64,000 nt of DNA from Actinomycetes bacterium (GTDB taxonomy: Bacteria; Actinomycetota; Acidimicrobiia; Acidimicrobiales; Palsa-688), in contig JAKBBA010000001.1 in assembly GCA_021808665.1 (NCBI GenBank), forward strand, positions 62,001 to 126,000. Reading direction: 5' to 3'. Below the pieces are notes generated by a model. That model saw only the letters and a list, made by a program, of their open reading frames with translations. It did not search any database and was not told where the DNA came from. The first letter of the stretch is position 1, and every line of letters begins with the position of its first letter. A program made the position numbers and the translations under genes. This document shows positions 7,765-16,064 of this stretch, one piece after another.

Positions 7765-10700
7765 CTAGAGCCTGGACAGCTCCCGGGGGATCTCGCGGTC
7801 TTCGAAGGTCTCGATGACGTCACCCTCGCGCAAGTCCTGGTTGTTGGAGAGCCCCACACCACATTCGAAGCCCTCGCTCACCTCCCGGGCATCCTCCTTG
7901 AAGCGCTTGAGCGAGGTGATAGCGCCCTTCCAGATGATCACGCCGTCCCGAAGGAAACGCACCTTGGACCCACGGGTGATCTTGCCGTGCCGGACGTAGC
8001 AACCGGCGATAGCACCCACGCGCGGTACCCGGAAAATCTCGCGAACCTCGGCCTCTCCTGTGACGACCTCCTCGAACTCAGGCGCGAGCATCCCCACCAT
8101 TGCGCTCTCGATATCTTCGATTAGCTTATAGATAATTTCATACGTTCTAATCTCGACATCGTGATGCTCTGCCAGATCGCGCGACCCCCGGTCGGGACGG
8201 ACGTTGAAGCCGAGGATCGTGGCGTTAGATGCTTGCGCCAGCGTGACGTCGTTCTCTGTGATGCCACCAACAGCCCGATGGATGAACGATAGCTTCACCT
8301 CGTCGCGCTCAAGCTTGCGAAGACTCTCAGTCACAGCCTCCAGGGAACCTTGAGTGTCGGCTTTCAGGACCAGGTTCAACGTGGCCGTCTCACCGCGCTG
8401 GATCTGCTCGAAGATATCCTCCAACTTCGCTCCGGTTCCAGTCGCCGACGACGAACGACGCAAATCGGCCGCCCGGAAGCGCTGCTCGCGTTGCTCGCCG
8501 ATGTCACGAGCGGTCTTCGCCTTGTCCGTCACCCGGAATTCGTCTCCGGCTGAAGGCACGGACCCGAACCCGAGCACCTGAACGGGAGCCGAGGGTCCGG
8601 CCTCTTTGACGTTGGAACCACTCTCGTCAAGAAGAGCCTTGACACGACCCCACGCTGCACCCGCGACGATGGGATCGCCTTGGCGCAACGTACCTGACTG
8701 GACGATTACCGTCGCCACCGGACCCTTCCCCGGGTCAAGGTTTGCTTCCAGGACCGTGCCTTTGGCACGGCCGTCCGGGTTGGCCTCGAGTTCCTCGAGT
8801 TCGGCAACGAGCAGAACCTGCTCTAGGAGATCCTCGATCCCGAAGTTCTGCAGCGCTGAGATCTCGACCATGATCGTGTCACCGCCCCACGACTCCGGCA
8901 CGAGGCCGTACTCGGAGAGTTGTTGCATCACCCGGGTGGGGTCCGCATTGGCACGGTCAATCTTGTTTATGGCCACGACTATCGGGACGTCAGCGGCCTT
9001 GGCGTGGTTGAGTGCTTCCACGGTCTGGGGCATGATGCCGTCGTCGGCCGCGACCACGAGAACAACGATGTCGGTGACTTCTGCACCTCGGGCTCGCATC
9101 GCCGTGAAGGCCTCGTGGCCCGGAGTGTCGATAAAGGTCACCCGATGCCCTTGGTATTCGACCTGATAGGCGCCGATGTGCTGGGTGATCCCACCGGCTT
9201 CGCCGGCTACGACGTTCGTGGCCCGGATTCGGTCCAGGAGCAGGGTCTTTCCGTGATCCACGTGGCCCATGACCGTAACGACGGGAGGACGTGACTCAAG
9301 GCCTGTCTCACTGTCGTCCTCGTCGTCGAAATACTTGGCCTGTAGCTCGGCCTCCTTCTCCTCGCCTGGGTCCACCAAACGCACCGAGGCGCCGATCTCC
9401 GCTGCGAACAGCTCAATCATTTCGTCGGAGAGGGACTGGGTCGTAGTGACCATCTCGCCCTGCTGGAACAAGAACCTAACGACGTCGGCGCCCGAGCGGT
9501 TCAGCTTTGGGCCGAGCTCTTGCGCCGTCGCTCCGCGTTCGACGATCACTTCGCCGTCGGGGATAGGCGCGTTGGATGGAGAGTAGTGGGTTATCTCCTG
9601 AGCTTCGAGCTCTTCGATGTTGCGCCTGCGCCTGCGCGTCGGACGACGACCCTGAGGACGTCCTCGGTTGCCAAAAGCGCCCCCGCGGGCGCCTGGCGGC
9701 CCTCCAGGCCCACCCGCCGGCTGGCCGGGGCGAGCGCCGGGAGCTCCTCCCCCAGGACGGTTCCAAGCGCCGCCAGGTGCCCCACCCGGAGCACCAGAGC
9801 GCAACCCTCCGCTGCGGGTTCCTCCGCCCATCGCCGGCCTTGTTGCGCCGGGCCCGGAGGGACGGCTCCCGACGGGTCCGGGACGGCTCTGGGGCTGCCT
9901 ACCAGGAGGAGGAGGAATCGGCTTACCTGAGGCTGACAGGGGCGGACGACGCACGCCGGGAGGTGGCGGTATCGGCTTACCCGTCGACGACAGCATCGGA
10001 CCACCCGCCTTGGCCTGGGCGTCGCCCTGCTGGCTGGGACTGTTGTCCTGTCCAACGACCGGTGCCGGACCGCCAGAACGCTCGTGTAGGGGCCTTGACT
10101 GTGCAGGCCTCGTGGGCACAGGCCTTGTCGGACCGACCGGGGAGCCGGCAGCCGGAAGCCGCGTCTGCCCTGCCTGCTGCTCTCCTTGCGCTGAGAGAGG
10201 GGCCTCGGGGCGTTGCGGTGCCCGCCGTGGGACGGCAGGGGTTCTACGATCAGGGGAGTCATGCTCCGCGGTGCCGCTTCCAGGCTGGTCGTCTCGGCCA
10301 TGAGGACGTTTTGGAACGGCCGGACGAGCCACAGCATCGGGGATGGAGCTAACTCTAGATTCGACGGGATCTAAAGGATGACTCTCAGCGCTGGCTGGCG
10401 ACTCGACGGTCGCTTCACGACGTGCCTCCGGGGCATCCCCGCCAGCTACGGCTGCGGTCGTGGCCTGATGAACGGACTGAGCGCTCGCGGAAGGAGCCGG
10501 GCGGGCAGGAGTCAGCGCGTCGGCAGAGGACGGCAAAGCCGTCTCTACCACCGCGACTTTGGCCATCTCGGTCTCAACATGGTCCGGCGAAGACGATCTC
10601 GTCGACGCGGCGGTGACAACCGATATCGCAGGCTTGGATTCGCCTTCGGAAGCAGAGCCATGACCCGACGTCGGAACCGTCGCCCGCCCTACGCGCGAGG

Positions 10701-11076
10701 ACTCCTGACGTCCGACGTCTGCACTCCCTGATCCCGGAGTGCCGGGAGGATCTGTGACACCAGCTGGCGAGCTATGTGCGGTTGCGTCCGAGGCCGTCGA
10801 GGCCGCTGGTTCGGTCTGTTGAGGTTCGGGTCCGCTGGCTTGGCCGGCGGACGACGCCTCGCGCAGTGCCGGCTCGCCGTCGGCGCCTACCGCTCCAACG
10901 GGGCGCCGTAAGCCCTCTCGGTCAGCCTTACGGCGCACTCGGTCAGCCTGCTGATCCTCGATGCTCGAGGAATGGCTCTTGACCCCGATACCGAGCGAGA
11001 TACACAGGTCCAGAGCTTCCTTGTTGGTCAGGCCGAGCTCTCGTCCTAGCTCGTACACCCGAATCTTTTTGGCCAA
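7765..11076 (-). CDS. infB: Translation initiation factor IF-2
   Basis: GTPase that places initiator tRNA on the small subunit and joins the subunits. At 1103 residues it is long. An IF2_N module (residues 1-55, VYELGRELGLTNKEALDLCISLGI) is followed by about 420 residues of Pro/Gly/Ser/Ala-rich linker. A second IF2_N-like module and the GTPase follow, with G1 GHVDHGKT at about 602, DTPGHEAF and NKID; then the beta-barrel and C1/C2 tRNA-binding domains. The start is TTG at 11076. The nearest Shine-Dalgarno-like sequence (AGAAGGG) is far upstream, and the ylxR stop is 9 nt away, so coupling is likely. Confidence 0.97.
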   Translation of the reverse strand: MAKKIRVYELGRELGLTNKEALDLCISLGIGVKSHSSSIEDQQADRVRRKADREGLRRPVGAVGADGEPALREASSAGQASGPEPQQTEPAASTASDATAHSSPAGVTDPPGTPGSGSADVGRQESSRVGRATVPTSGHGSASEGESKPAISVVTAASTRSSSPDHVETEMAKVAVVETALPSSADALTPARPAPSASAQSVHQATTAAVAGGDAPEARREATVESPASAESHPLDPVESRVSSIPDAVARPAVPKRPHGRDDQPGSGTAEHDSPDRRTPAVPRRAPQRPEAPLSAQGEQQAGQTRLPAAGSPVGPTRPVPTRPAQSRPLHERSGGPAPVVGQDNSPSQQGDAQAKAGGPMLSSTGKPIPPPPGVRRPPLSASGKPIPPPPGRQPQSRPGPVGSRPSGPGATRPAMGGGTRSGGLRSGAPGGAPGGAWNRPGGGAPGARPGQPAGGPGGPPGARGGAFGNRGRPQGRRPTRRRRRNIEELEAQEITHYSPSNAPIPDGEVIVERGATAQELGPKLNRSGADVVRFLFQQGEMVTTTQSLSDEMIELFAAEIGASVRLVDPGEEKEAELQAKYFDDEDDSETGLESRPPVVTVMGHVDHGKTLLLDRIRATNVVAGEAGGITQHIGAYQVEYQGHRVTFIDTPGHEAFTAMRARGAEVTDIVVLVVAADDGIMPQTVEALNHAKAADVPIVVAINKIDRANADPTRVMQQLSEYGLVPESWGGDTIMVEISALQNFGIEDLLEQVLLVAELEELEANPDGRAKGTVLEANLDPGKGPVATVIVQSGTLRQGDPIVAGAAWGRVKALLDESGSNVKEAGPSAPVQVLGFGSVPSAGDEFRVTDKAKTARDIGEQREQRFRAADLRRSSSATGTGAKLEDIFEQIQRGETATLNLVLKADTQGSLEAVTESLRKLERDEVKLSFIHRAVGGITENDVTLAQASNATILGFNVRPDRGSRDLAEHHDVEIRTYEIIYKLIEDIESAMVGMLAPEFEEVVTGEAEVREIFRVPRVGAIAGCYVRHGKITRGSKVRFLRDGVIIWKGAITSLKRFKEDAREVSEGFECGVGLSNNQDLREGDVIETFEDREIPRELSRL

Positions 11077-11085
11077 GTTGGTCGG

Positions 11086-11502
11086 TCAGTCCCTTCTCGA
11101 AATCTCGTGTGATCCCCGACTTGGTTCACTACGCAACTTTCGGCTGCGAGAAACTTCAGTCAACGCATCGTGATCGTCTATACATTCTCGCACGTCCTGG
11201 GGTGGTCGCGTTCGCCCGGATAGTTCCGACGTGAGCCGGGCGACGGCTTCAGCAGGTACCTGGGAGCGAAAGGCCTTCTGGAAAGCCCTTCGACTGACGG
11301 CTAGCCCTAAGCAACTCTGACTTAGAGTAGCCGCGTTCTTGTCCCTACATATCCACGCTCCGCGACCCGGTCCTGTGCGCCGACACGCGATAGTCCCCTC
11401 CGGTTCCCAGACCAGGCGCACTAAGTTAGACGGGTTAAGAACCTTTCGACATCCGATGCAGGTTCTAGCGGCCCTCGTATCGGACTTGCGTGTTCCGGCG
11501 GC
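11086..11502 (-). CDS. ylxR: YlxR (DUF448) family RNA-binding protein; start codon unresolved
   Basis: Small protein found between nusA and infB in most Gram-positive genomes; family structures suggest RNA or nucleoid binding. The frame contains the family signature RTCIGCR followed by KVLNPSNLVRLVW, then GPGRGAWICR near the middle. However, no ATG, GTG, TTG or CTG occurs between the upstream in-frame stop (inside nusA) and the signature. The first canonical start is a GTG at 11421, beyond the signature. The given start marks where the conserved reading frame leaves nusA, not a proven initiation codon. Either a rare start (for example ACG or ATC) or a sequence error is possible. Confidence 0.8.
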   Translation of the reverse strand, partial: AAGTRKSDTRAARTCIGCRKVLNPSNLVRLVWEPEGTIACRRTGPGRGAWICRDKNAATLSQSCLGLAVSRRAFQKAFRSQVPAEAVARLTSELSGRTRPPQDVRECIDDHDALTEVSRSRKLRSEPSRGSHEISRRD

Positions 11503-11504
11503 GA

Positions 11505-12704
11505 CTACGGCGCACCACCGCCGTCGTCGGGTGCGTCAGAAGCAACCGTCTCGCCGACCATCGCGTCGTCGGCCGCCTGGTCCTGAGCACCCTCGTCCGC
11601 CGACAAGGACCACGCCTCGGCGGAGACTGCCTCGCCACCCTCAGCCGGCTGCCAGACCATTTCGCCGGACTCCGTTTCCACCCACTCGCCCTCAGCCCAC
11701 TCCTGGTCGGCGAAGGCCCTCTCGTCGGCGATCTGGGTCTCGCTCTTTATGTCAATGCGCCAACCGGTGAGACGTGCCGCCAACCTGGCGTTCTGACCCT
11801 CCTTGCCGATGGCCAGCGAGAGCTGGAAGTCGTTGACTACCACGGTGGCAGTGCCGGTCAAGTCGTCTAGGTGGACCTCTTTCACCTTGGCAGGCTGCAG
11901 CGCACGCATGACGAACTCCCTGGGATCGTCGGAGAACGGGACGATGTCCACCTTTTCGCCGCGCAACTCGTTGGTTACCATACGCACTCTCGCCCCGCGA
12001 GCCCCCACACACGCCCCTACGGGGTCGACGTTAGAGTCGTTCGACCAGACGGCTATCTTCGTGCGGTGACCAGGCTCGCGGGCAGCCGCCTTGATCTCGA
12101 CGACTCCGCTGGAGATCTCGGGAACTTCCAACTCGAAGAGACGCTTTATCAACCCAGGGTGCGTCCTGCTCACTACTATCTGCGGCCCCTTGGCAGTCTT
12201 GCGGACCTCGACTATGTAAGCCTTCAGCCTCGCGCCGTGCTCGTAACGTTCGTAAGGCACCTGCTCGGCCTGCGGGAGAAGCGCCTCTACCTTACCTAAG
12301 TCCAACAGCGTATAGCGGTTGTCACTCTGCTGGATAATCCCGGTGACGATGTCACCTTCCCGGCCTGCGTACTCCTCATATTTGAGATCTCGCTCAGCCT
12401 CGCGGATCCGCTGGTTCATCACCTGCTTGGCTGTCTGAGCGGCTATACGCCCGAAATCCTTAGGAGTGACATCCCACTCGCGGATAACGTTGTCGTCATC
12501 GTCTAGCTCTTGGCCGTAGACGCGGATATCCCCAGTGTCAGGGTCGATCGTGACCGAAGCAAACTCCTCCGAGCCAGGCATCCGCTTGTAGGCAGCAAGA
12601 AGTGCGTTCGCCAGGGCGTCGAGCAGCGTATCTACGCTTATGCCCTTGTCCTTCGCTATCTGCTGGAGTGCGTCTAGGAAGTCGATGGTGGATTCGCTTT
12701 TCAT
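11505..12704 (-). CDS. nusA: Transcription termination/antitermination protein NusA
   Basis: RNA-polymerase-associated factor for pausing, termination and rRNA antitermination. From ATG 12704 (MKSESTIDF) it is 399 aa. It has an N-terminal RNAP-binding domain to about 110, an S1 domain at about 113-185, tandem KH domains to about 340, and an acidic low-complexity tail. It lacks the extra C-terminal repeats of proteobacterial NusA, as usual for actinobacteria. The ATG overlaps the rimP stop (ATGA). A longer reading starting 60 bases upstream lies inside rimP and is less likely. Confidence 0.96.
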   Translation of the reverse strand: MKSESTIDFLDALQQIAKDKGISVDTLLDALANALLAAYKRMPGSEEFASVTIDPDTGDIRVYGQELDDDDNVIREWDVTPKDFGRIAAQTAKQVMNQRIREAERDLKYEEYAGREGDIVTGIIQQSDNRYTLLDLGKVEALLPQAEQVPYERYEHGARLKAYIVEVRKTAKGPQIVVSRTHPGLIKRLFELEVPEISSGVVEIKAAAREPGHRTKIAVWSNDSNVDPVGACVGARGARVRMVTNELRGEKVDIVPFSDDPREFVMRALQPAKVKEVHLDDLTGTATVVVNDFQLSLAIGKEGQNARLAARLTGWRIDIKSETQIADERAFADQEWAEGEWVETESGEMVWQPAEGGEAVSAEAWSLSADEGAQDQAADDAMVGETVASDAPDDGGGAP

Positions 12705-13216
12705 AATTCGGCTTCTTTCGGCTCGTTGTTGACGGTCGGCCTTTGCTTTAGTGTGGAGTTCCACGAAGCGACCGTTCGGGCCCAGTCGATGCTGTCGTAC
12801 TCGACCAACGTCTGCATTGGCGGTTCGCCCATTTCCACTACGACCCCCGCCTGTCGCGTTTCAATCAGGACACCACGGTGCCGGCGGCCTCCGAAAATGT
12901 CGACCCTGGTCTTGAGCGAGATCTCGGCTCCGATATAGCGCGCAAAGTGCTCAGGCCGGCGAAGCTTCCTTTCAATCCCCGGACTCGAAACTTCCAGGTG
13001 ATAGCGACTCTGCGGGGTGAGCTCGGGGTGAGCGTCGAGGATCGGGGCCACCAACGTCCCCGCCGCCTCTGAGAGAGCCTCCAGATCGATCCCGCCGGAA
13101 CGGTCCACAAGAACCCTCACAGTGTCGTGAGTGACCTCGACATCCCACAACTCCAGACCGGCTGAGGAGAGCACCGGGTCGATTACTGAAACGATCCCTG
13201 CTGCCGAATCGGCCAC
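12701..13216 (-). CDS. rimP: Ribosome maturation factor RimP
   Basis: Assembly factor for the 30S subunit. The N-terminal alpha/beta domain (DPVLSSAGLELWDVEV) and the SRYHLEVSSPGIERKLRRPEHF signature are clear, followed by the SH3-like C-terminal domain. GTG at 13216 is chosen because a strong AGGAGG lies 9 nt upstream. A second GTG six bases earlier would be too close to that site, and a longer frame upstream has no site. About 171 aa. First gene of the rimP-nusA-ylxR-infB-DUF503-rbfA-truB-ribF run, downstream of a candidate promoter at 13384. Confidence 0.94.
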   Translation of the reverse strand: MADSAAGIVSVIDPVLSSAGLELWDVEVTHDTVRVLVDRSGGIDLEALSEAAGTLVAPILDAHPELTPQSRYHLEVSSPGIERKLRRPEHFARYIGAEISLKTRVDIFGGRRHRGVLIETRQAGVVVEMGEPPMQTLVEYDSIDWARTVASWNSTLKQRPTVNNEPKEAEL

Positions 13217-13315
13217 TAGCACTCTCCTCCTTTCTAGCTTCCTGACGACGGAACTGTTGCTACCCACAAGCCGCTGAGCGCTTCCTACATTGGTCTGACC
13301 AGCAATACAAAGGCG

Positions 13316-13373
13316 CGGGCGCCCTGCACTAAACAGGTGCTACCCACGCCCGTTAAACTTCTCCGAAGAGAAG
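13316..13373 (-). promoter_or_regulatory. Structured 5' leader of the rimP-nusA-infB operon
   Basis: Two hairpins lie between the candidate promoter and rimP. Near the promoter, CTTCTC (13358-13363) and GAGAAG (13368-13373) enclose a four-base loop that reads TTCG on the transcribed strand. Then CGGGCG (13316-13321) pairs with CGCCCG (13347-13352) around an inner GCAC/GTGC pair (13326-13329, 13337-13340). A regulatory role in this antitermination and translation operon is inference. Confidence 0.45.
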
Positions 13374-13383
13374 CTCTCCCTAC

Positions 13384-13389
13384 ATTATA
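13384..13389 (-). promoter_or_regulatory. -10 box TATAAT upstream of rimP operon
   Basis: A perfect TATAAT on the minus strand stands out in a very GC-rich context, just downstream of the ispG stop and about 170 bases before rimP. No good -35 hexamer is seen at 17 bases (the closest reads ACGGGA). The start point would be near 13376, giving a long structured leader. Confidence 0.55.
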
Positions 13390-13424
13390 CCCCCACAGTC
13401 CGCCGGTCCCGTCGAGGAGACTGG

Positions 13425-14654
13425 CTACGACTCGAGCCGCTTGGCTATCAGGTCTACCCTGGCTTGGGAGTTGTTGGCGTCGGCCCCTCGATGATCCAGC
13501 AAGGCTAGTCGGTCGGCCTCTGCCTCTTTCGCCGCAGTGGTGTCGGCGGCAGCGAGGCGGGCCTCGAAACCTTCCGCGACCAACTTCTCGGCCTCGTCGA
13601 CCAAGGCAGCTACCATGTCCGCTTCGGGCACTACCCTCACGATCTGACCCCGTATGAATAGGTGCCCCCTGTGGCGTCCGGCCGCAATACCGAGGTCGGC
13701 CGAACGGGCCTCGCCAGGACCGTTGACCACGCATCCCATGACGGCCACTTGCAAGGGTATCTGGCGGTTCTCCAGGGCGGCCTGGGCCTCTTGCGCTACT
13801 TTGTAGACGTCGATCTCAGCACGGCCACAAGCAGGACATGCTATCAAGTCCACTGAAGTGCGCTTACGTAGACCTAGGGCTTCGAGCAGCACCCTGCCCG
13901 CCTTAGCTTCCTCGACAGGGTCGGTGGTGAGCGAGTACCTGATCGTGTCACCGATGCCCTCACACAACAGGGTCGCTATTCCCGCAGTGCTCTTGATCGT
14001 ACCCGCCGGCGGGGGTCCTGCTTCGGTGACCCCGAGGTGGAGCGGATGGTCGGTGACCTCGGAAAGTTGACGGTAGGACTCGATCATGAGCGGAACGTTC
14101 GACGCCTTGACCGAGATTTTTACGTTATCAAAGCCCTCTTCTGCGAAAAGCCCCAGCTCGATCTGGGCTGATTCAACCAGCGCTTCGGGGGTCGCACCGC
14201 CATACTTCTTCATCAGACGGGGATCTAGGGACCCTGCATTCACGCCGATTCGCACCGGTACGCCCCGGTCCTTGCACTCCCTCGCAACTAGGCGTATCTC
14301 CTCGGCCTTTCGCAGGTTTCCCGGGTTGAGACGAAGGCAGTTGACGCCGGCTTCGAGAGCGGCAAGCGCCATCTCGACGTGGAAGTGTATGTCCGCGACG
14401 ATCGGTACTGGGCTTCTCGGTACGATCCGCGCCAAGCCCTCCGCTGCCTCCTTCTCGTTACAGGTGCAACGCACGATGTCTGCGCCAGCGGCTTTGAGAG
14501 CGTAGATCTGAGCGAGCGTCCCGTCGACGTCAGCTGTCTTGGTGGTGGTCATCGACTGCACCGTGATAGGCGCGCCACCTCCCACCGGGACGGAGCCGAC
14601 CATCAACTGGCGGGTTTGTCGCCTCGGGAACCTTACAGCGGGGGATACGGGCAT
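13425..14654 (-). CDS. ispG: (E)-4-hydroxy-3-methylbut-2-enyl-diphosphate synthase
   Basis: 4Fe-4S enzyme of the MEP isoprenoid pathway that converts MEcPP to HMBPP. The TIM-barrel N-terminal part begins RQLMVGSVPVGGGAPITVQSM, and NPGNL and RIGVNAGS are conserved. The cluster ligands are in CPACGR (about 272-276) and GCVVNGPGE (about 305-313). A 40-residue Ala/Asp-rich tail after the catalytic domain is not needed for the fold. It lies two genes after dxr, with rseP between, a common actinobacterial cluster. Length 409. Confidence 0.97.
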   Translation of the reverse strand: MPVSPAVRFPRRQTRQLMVGSVPVGGGAPITVQSMTTTKTADVDGTLAQIYALKAAGADIVRCTCNEKEAAEGLARIVPRSPVPIVADIHFHVEMALAALEAGVNCLRLNPGNLRKAEEIRLVARECKDRGVPVRIGVNAGSLDPRLMKKYGGATPEALVESAQIELGLFAEEGFDNVKISVKASNVPLMIESYRQLSEVTDHPLHLGVTEAGPPPAGTIKSTAGIATLLCEGIGDTIRYSLTTDPVEEAKAGRVLLEALGLRKRTSVDLIACPACGRAEIDVYKVAQEAQAALENRQIPLQVAVMGCVVNGPGEARSADLGIAAGRHRGHLFIRGQIVRVVPEADMVAALVDEAEKLVAEGFEARLAAADTTAAKEAEADRLALLDHRGADANNSQARVDLIAKRLES

Positions 14655-14681
14655 GGCCCCAGGCTACCGGTTGCCTTAGAG

Positions 14682-16064
14682 TCAGCTGAGGCTTCGCAGG
14701 TCTATATACATCGACCCCAAGGCAAAGACGGCAATAACAGCGAGACCGGCGTACATGACCGGAAGAAGCTTCGCCATGTCTACGCGGTAGGGCCGTCTGA
14801 TGCTGCGAACGCCTTCGTAGATGTCCACCGCGACGCGACCTCCGTCTAATGGGAACAGCGGAACCAGGTTGAACAGGCCGATGGAGATGTTTACGACCGC
14901 CAGAAGCCAGATCAGTGTGGGGAGGCCGCTCTGAGATGCCTCGTTTATAACGCTTGGAAGGCCTATGACCGTTGTAAAACGCTCCGACGAGGTCGATGCC
15001 GCCTTGGAGCTAGACAACTCGTTGACGAAGGCACTCACCCCGTGGAAGCTCACGAGCCCTCCAAGCGCATCGAGCGTCCGCGCCGACACCGACACGAACG
15101 CACCCCCGGCGTCGCTCAGCGACGACAGGAACGAGGAGTGGATGAGGGGGCTGACCCCGATCCCCAGCACTCCGACTTTCCCGGTGGGAAAGCCGGCGGA
15201 GCTTGCGTTGGGAACCGTGTCCGCCGCTACGGGCGTAGCGTGAAGGGTGACGTCCCGGCCAGCCCTGTCGACGGTGAAATCCAGGGGAACCCCGGGGTGT
15301 CCCTGGATGAAGGACGCCAACTGCGTCCACGTGGCGTAGTGCACCCCGTCGATAGCGACGATCCGATCGCCTAGCTTGAAACCCGCCTGCTGGGCGGGGC
15401 TCGTCTGGCCGGAAAACCCGATGATCTGAGCGATTGGGTTGCTAGCAGGGACCTGCGACAGATAGCCGCTCTGGTCGCCTGTCCAAAAGAACATGGAAAA
15501 CAGCAAGACCAAGGCGATGAGGAAGTGCATCGCCGAGCCGGCCACGTCAATAACGAAACGGCGCAGAAACGGGGCGTGCCTGTAAGTGCGCTCCTCGAAG
15601 GCAGGGTCGACATCCTCGAGGTTGTTCATCCCGACGATACGGCAGTAACCCCCGAGGGGTATCGCCTTGACGCCGTACTCTGTCTCACCTCGACGGACTG
15701 ACCACACCCTCGGCCCGAACCCGAAGAAGAACTCTGTCACCTTCACTTTTCCGGTCCGGGCAGCAATGTAATGGCCAAACTCGTGAGCGACGATGCAGCC
15801 TGCGAGAAAGAGGGTCGCCAGCACCGTCTCGCCGTAACCTGCCGCGTAGCCTGCCACCACGATAAGAGCGGCTACACCGACGAGTTTGGCCAGGTCGAGC
15901 AGCTGGTTTGGCGGAGACAGCTTCTGGCGGCCTCCTGGGTAGTCATACCCCTCGTCTTGTCCCGCAACGCCATTCTCGCTACGGGACGATAACGCCGAGG
16001 GGCGTCCAGTCAGTACCAGCCGTCCAGTCCCGCCTCCACCTTTGTCCGATACGGTCCCGGTCAC
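14682..16064 (-). CDS. rseP: RIP (M50) site-2 metalloprotease, RseP-like
   Basis: Intramembrane zinc protease of the kind that cleaves anti-sigma factors or remnant signal peptides. The zinc motif HEFGH is at residues 94-98 inside the first membrane segment (starting about 60). A single PDZ domain covers about 200-280. The third ligand lies in FNLVPLFPLDGGR (about 400-412), followed by a last membrane helix. About 50 cytoplasmic Gly/Ser-rich residues precede the first helix, so a later start is possible. The GTG start (16064) overlaps the dxr stop (GTGA). In Mycobacterium the dxr-rip1-ispG order is the same. Confidence 0.95.
   Translation of the reverse strand: MTGTVSDKGGGGTGRLVLTGRPSALSSRSENGVAGQDEGYDYPGGRQKLSPPNQLLDLAKLVGVAALIVVAGYAAGYGETVLATLFLAGCIVAHEFGHYIAARTGKVKVTEFFFGFGPRVWSVRRGETEYGVKAIPLGGYCRIVGMNNLEDVDPAFEERTYRHAPFLRRFVIDVAGSAMHFLIALVLLFSMFFWTGDQSGYLSQVPASNPIAQIIGFSGQTSPAQQAGFKLGDRIVAIDGVHYATWTQLASFIQGHPGVPLDFTVDRAGRDVTLHATPVAADTVPNASSAGFPTGKVGVLGIGVSPLIHSSFLSSLSDAGGAFVSVSARTLDALGGLVSFHGVSAFVNELSSSKAASTSSERFTTVIGLPSVINEASQSGLPTLIWLLAVVNISIGLFNLVPLFPLDGGRVAVDIYEGVRSIRRPYRVDMAKLLPVMYAGLAVIAVFALGSMYIDLRSLS

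Noticed and set aside
9576..10352. Plus- and minus-strand frames of about 250 codons within the infB linker
   Set aside because: They are Arg/Pro-rich translations of the low-complexity IF-2 linker in other frames, with no start support.
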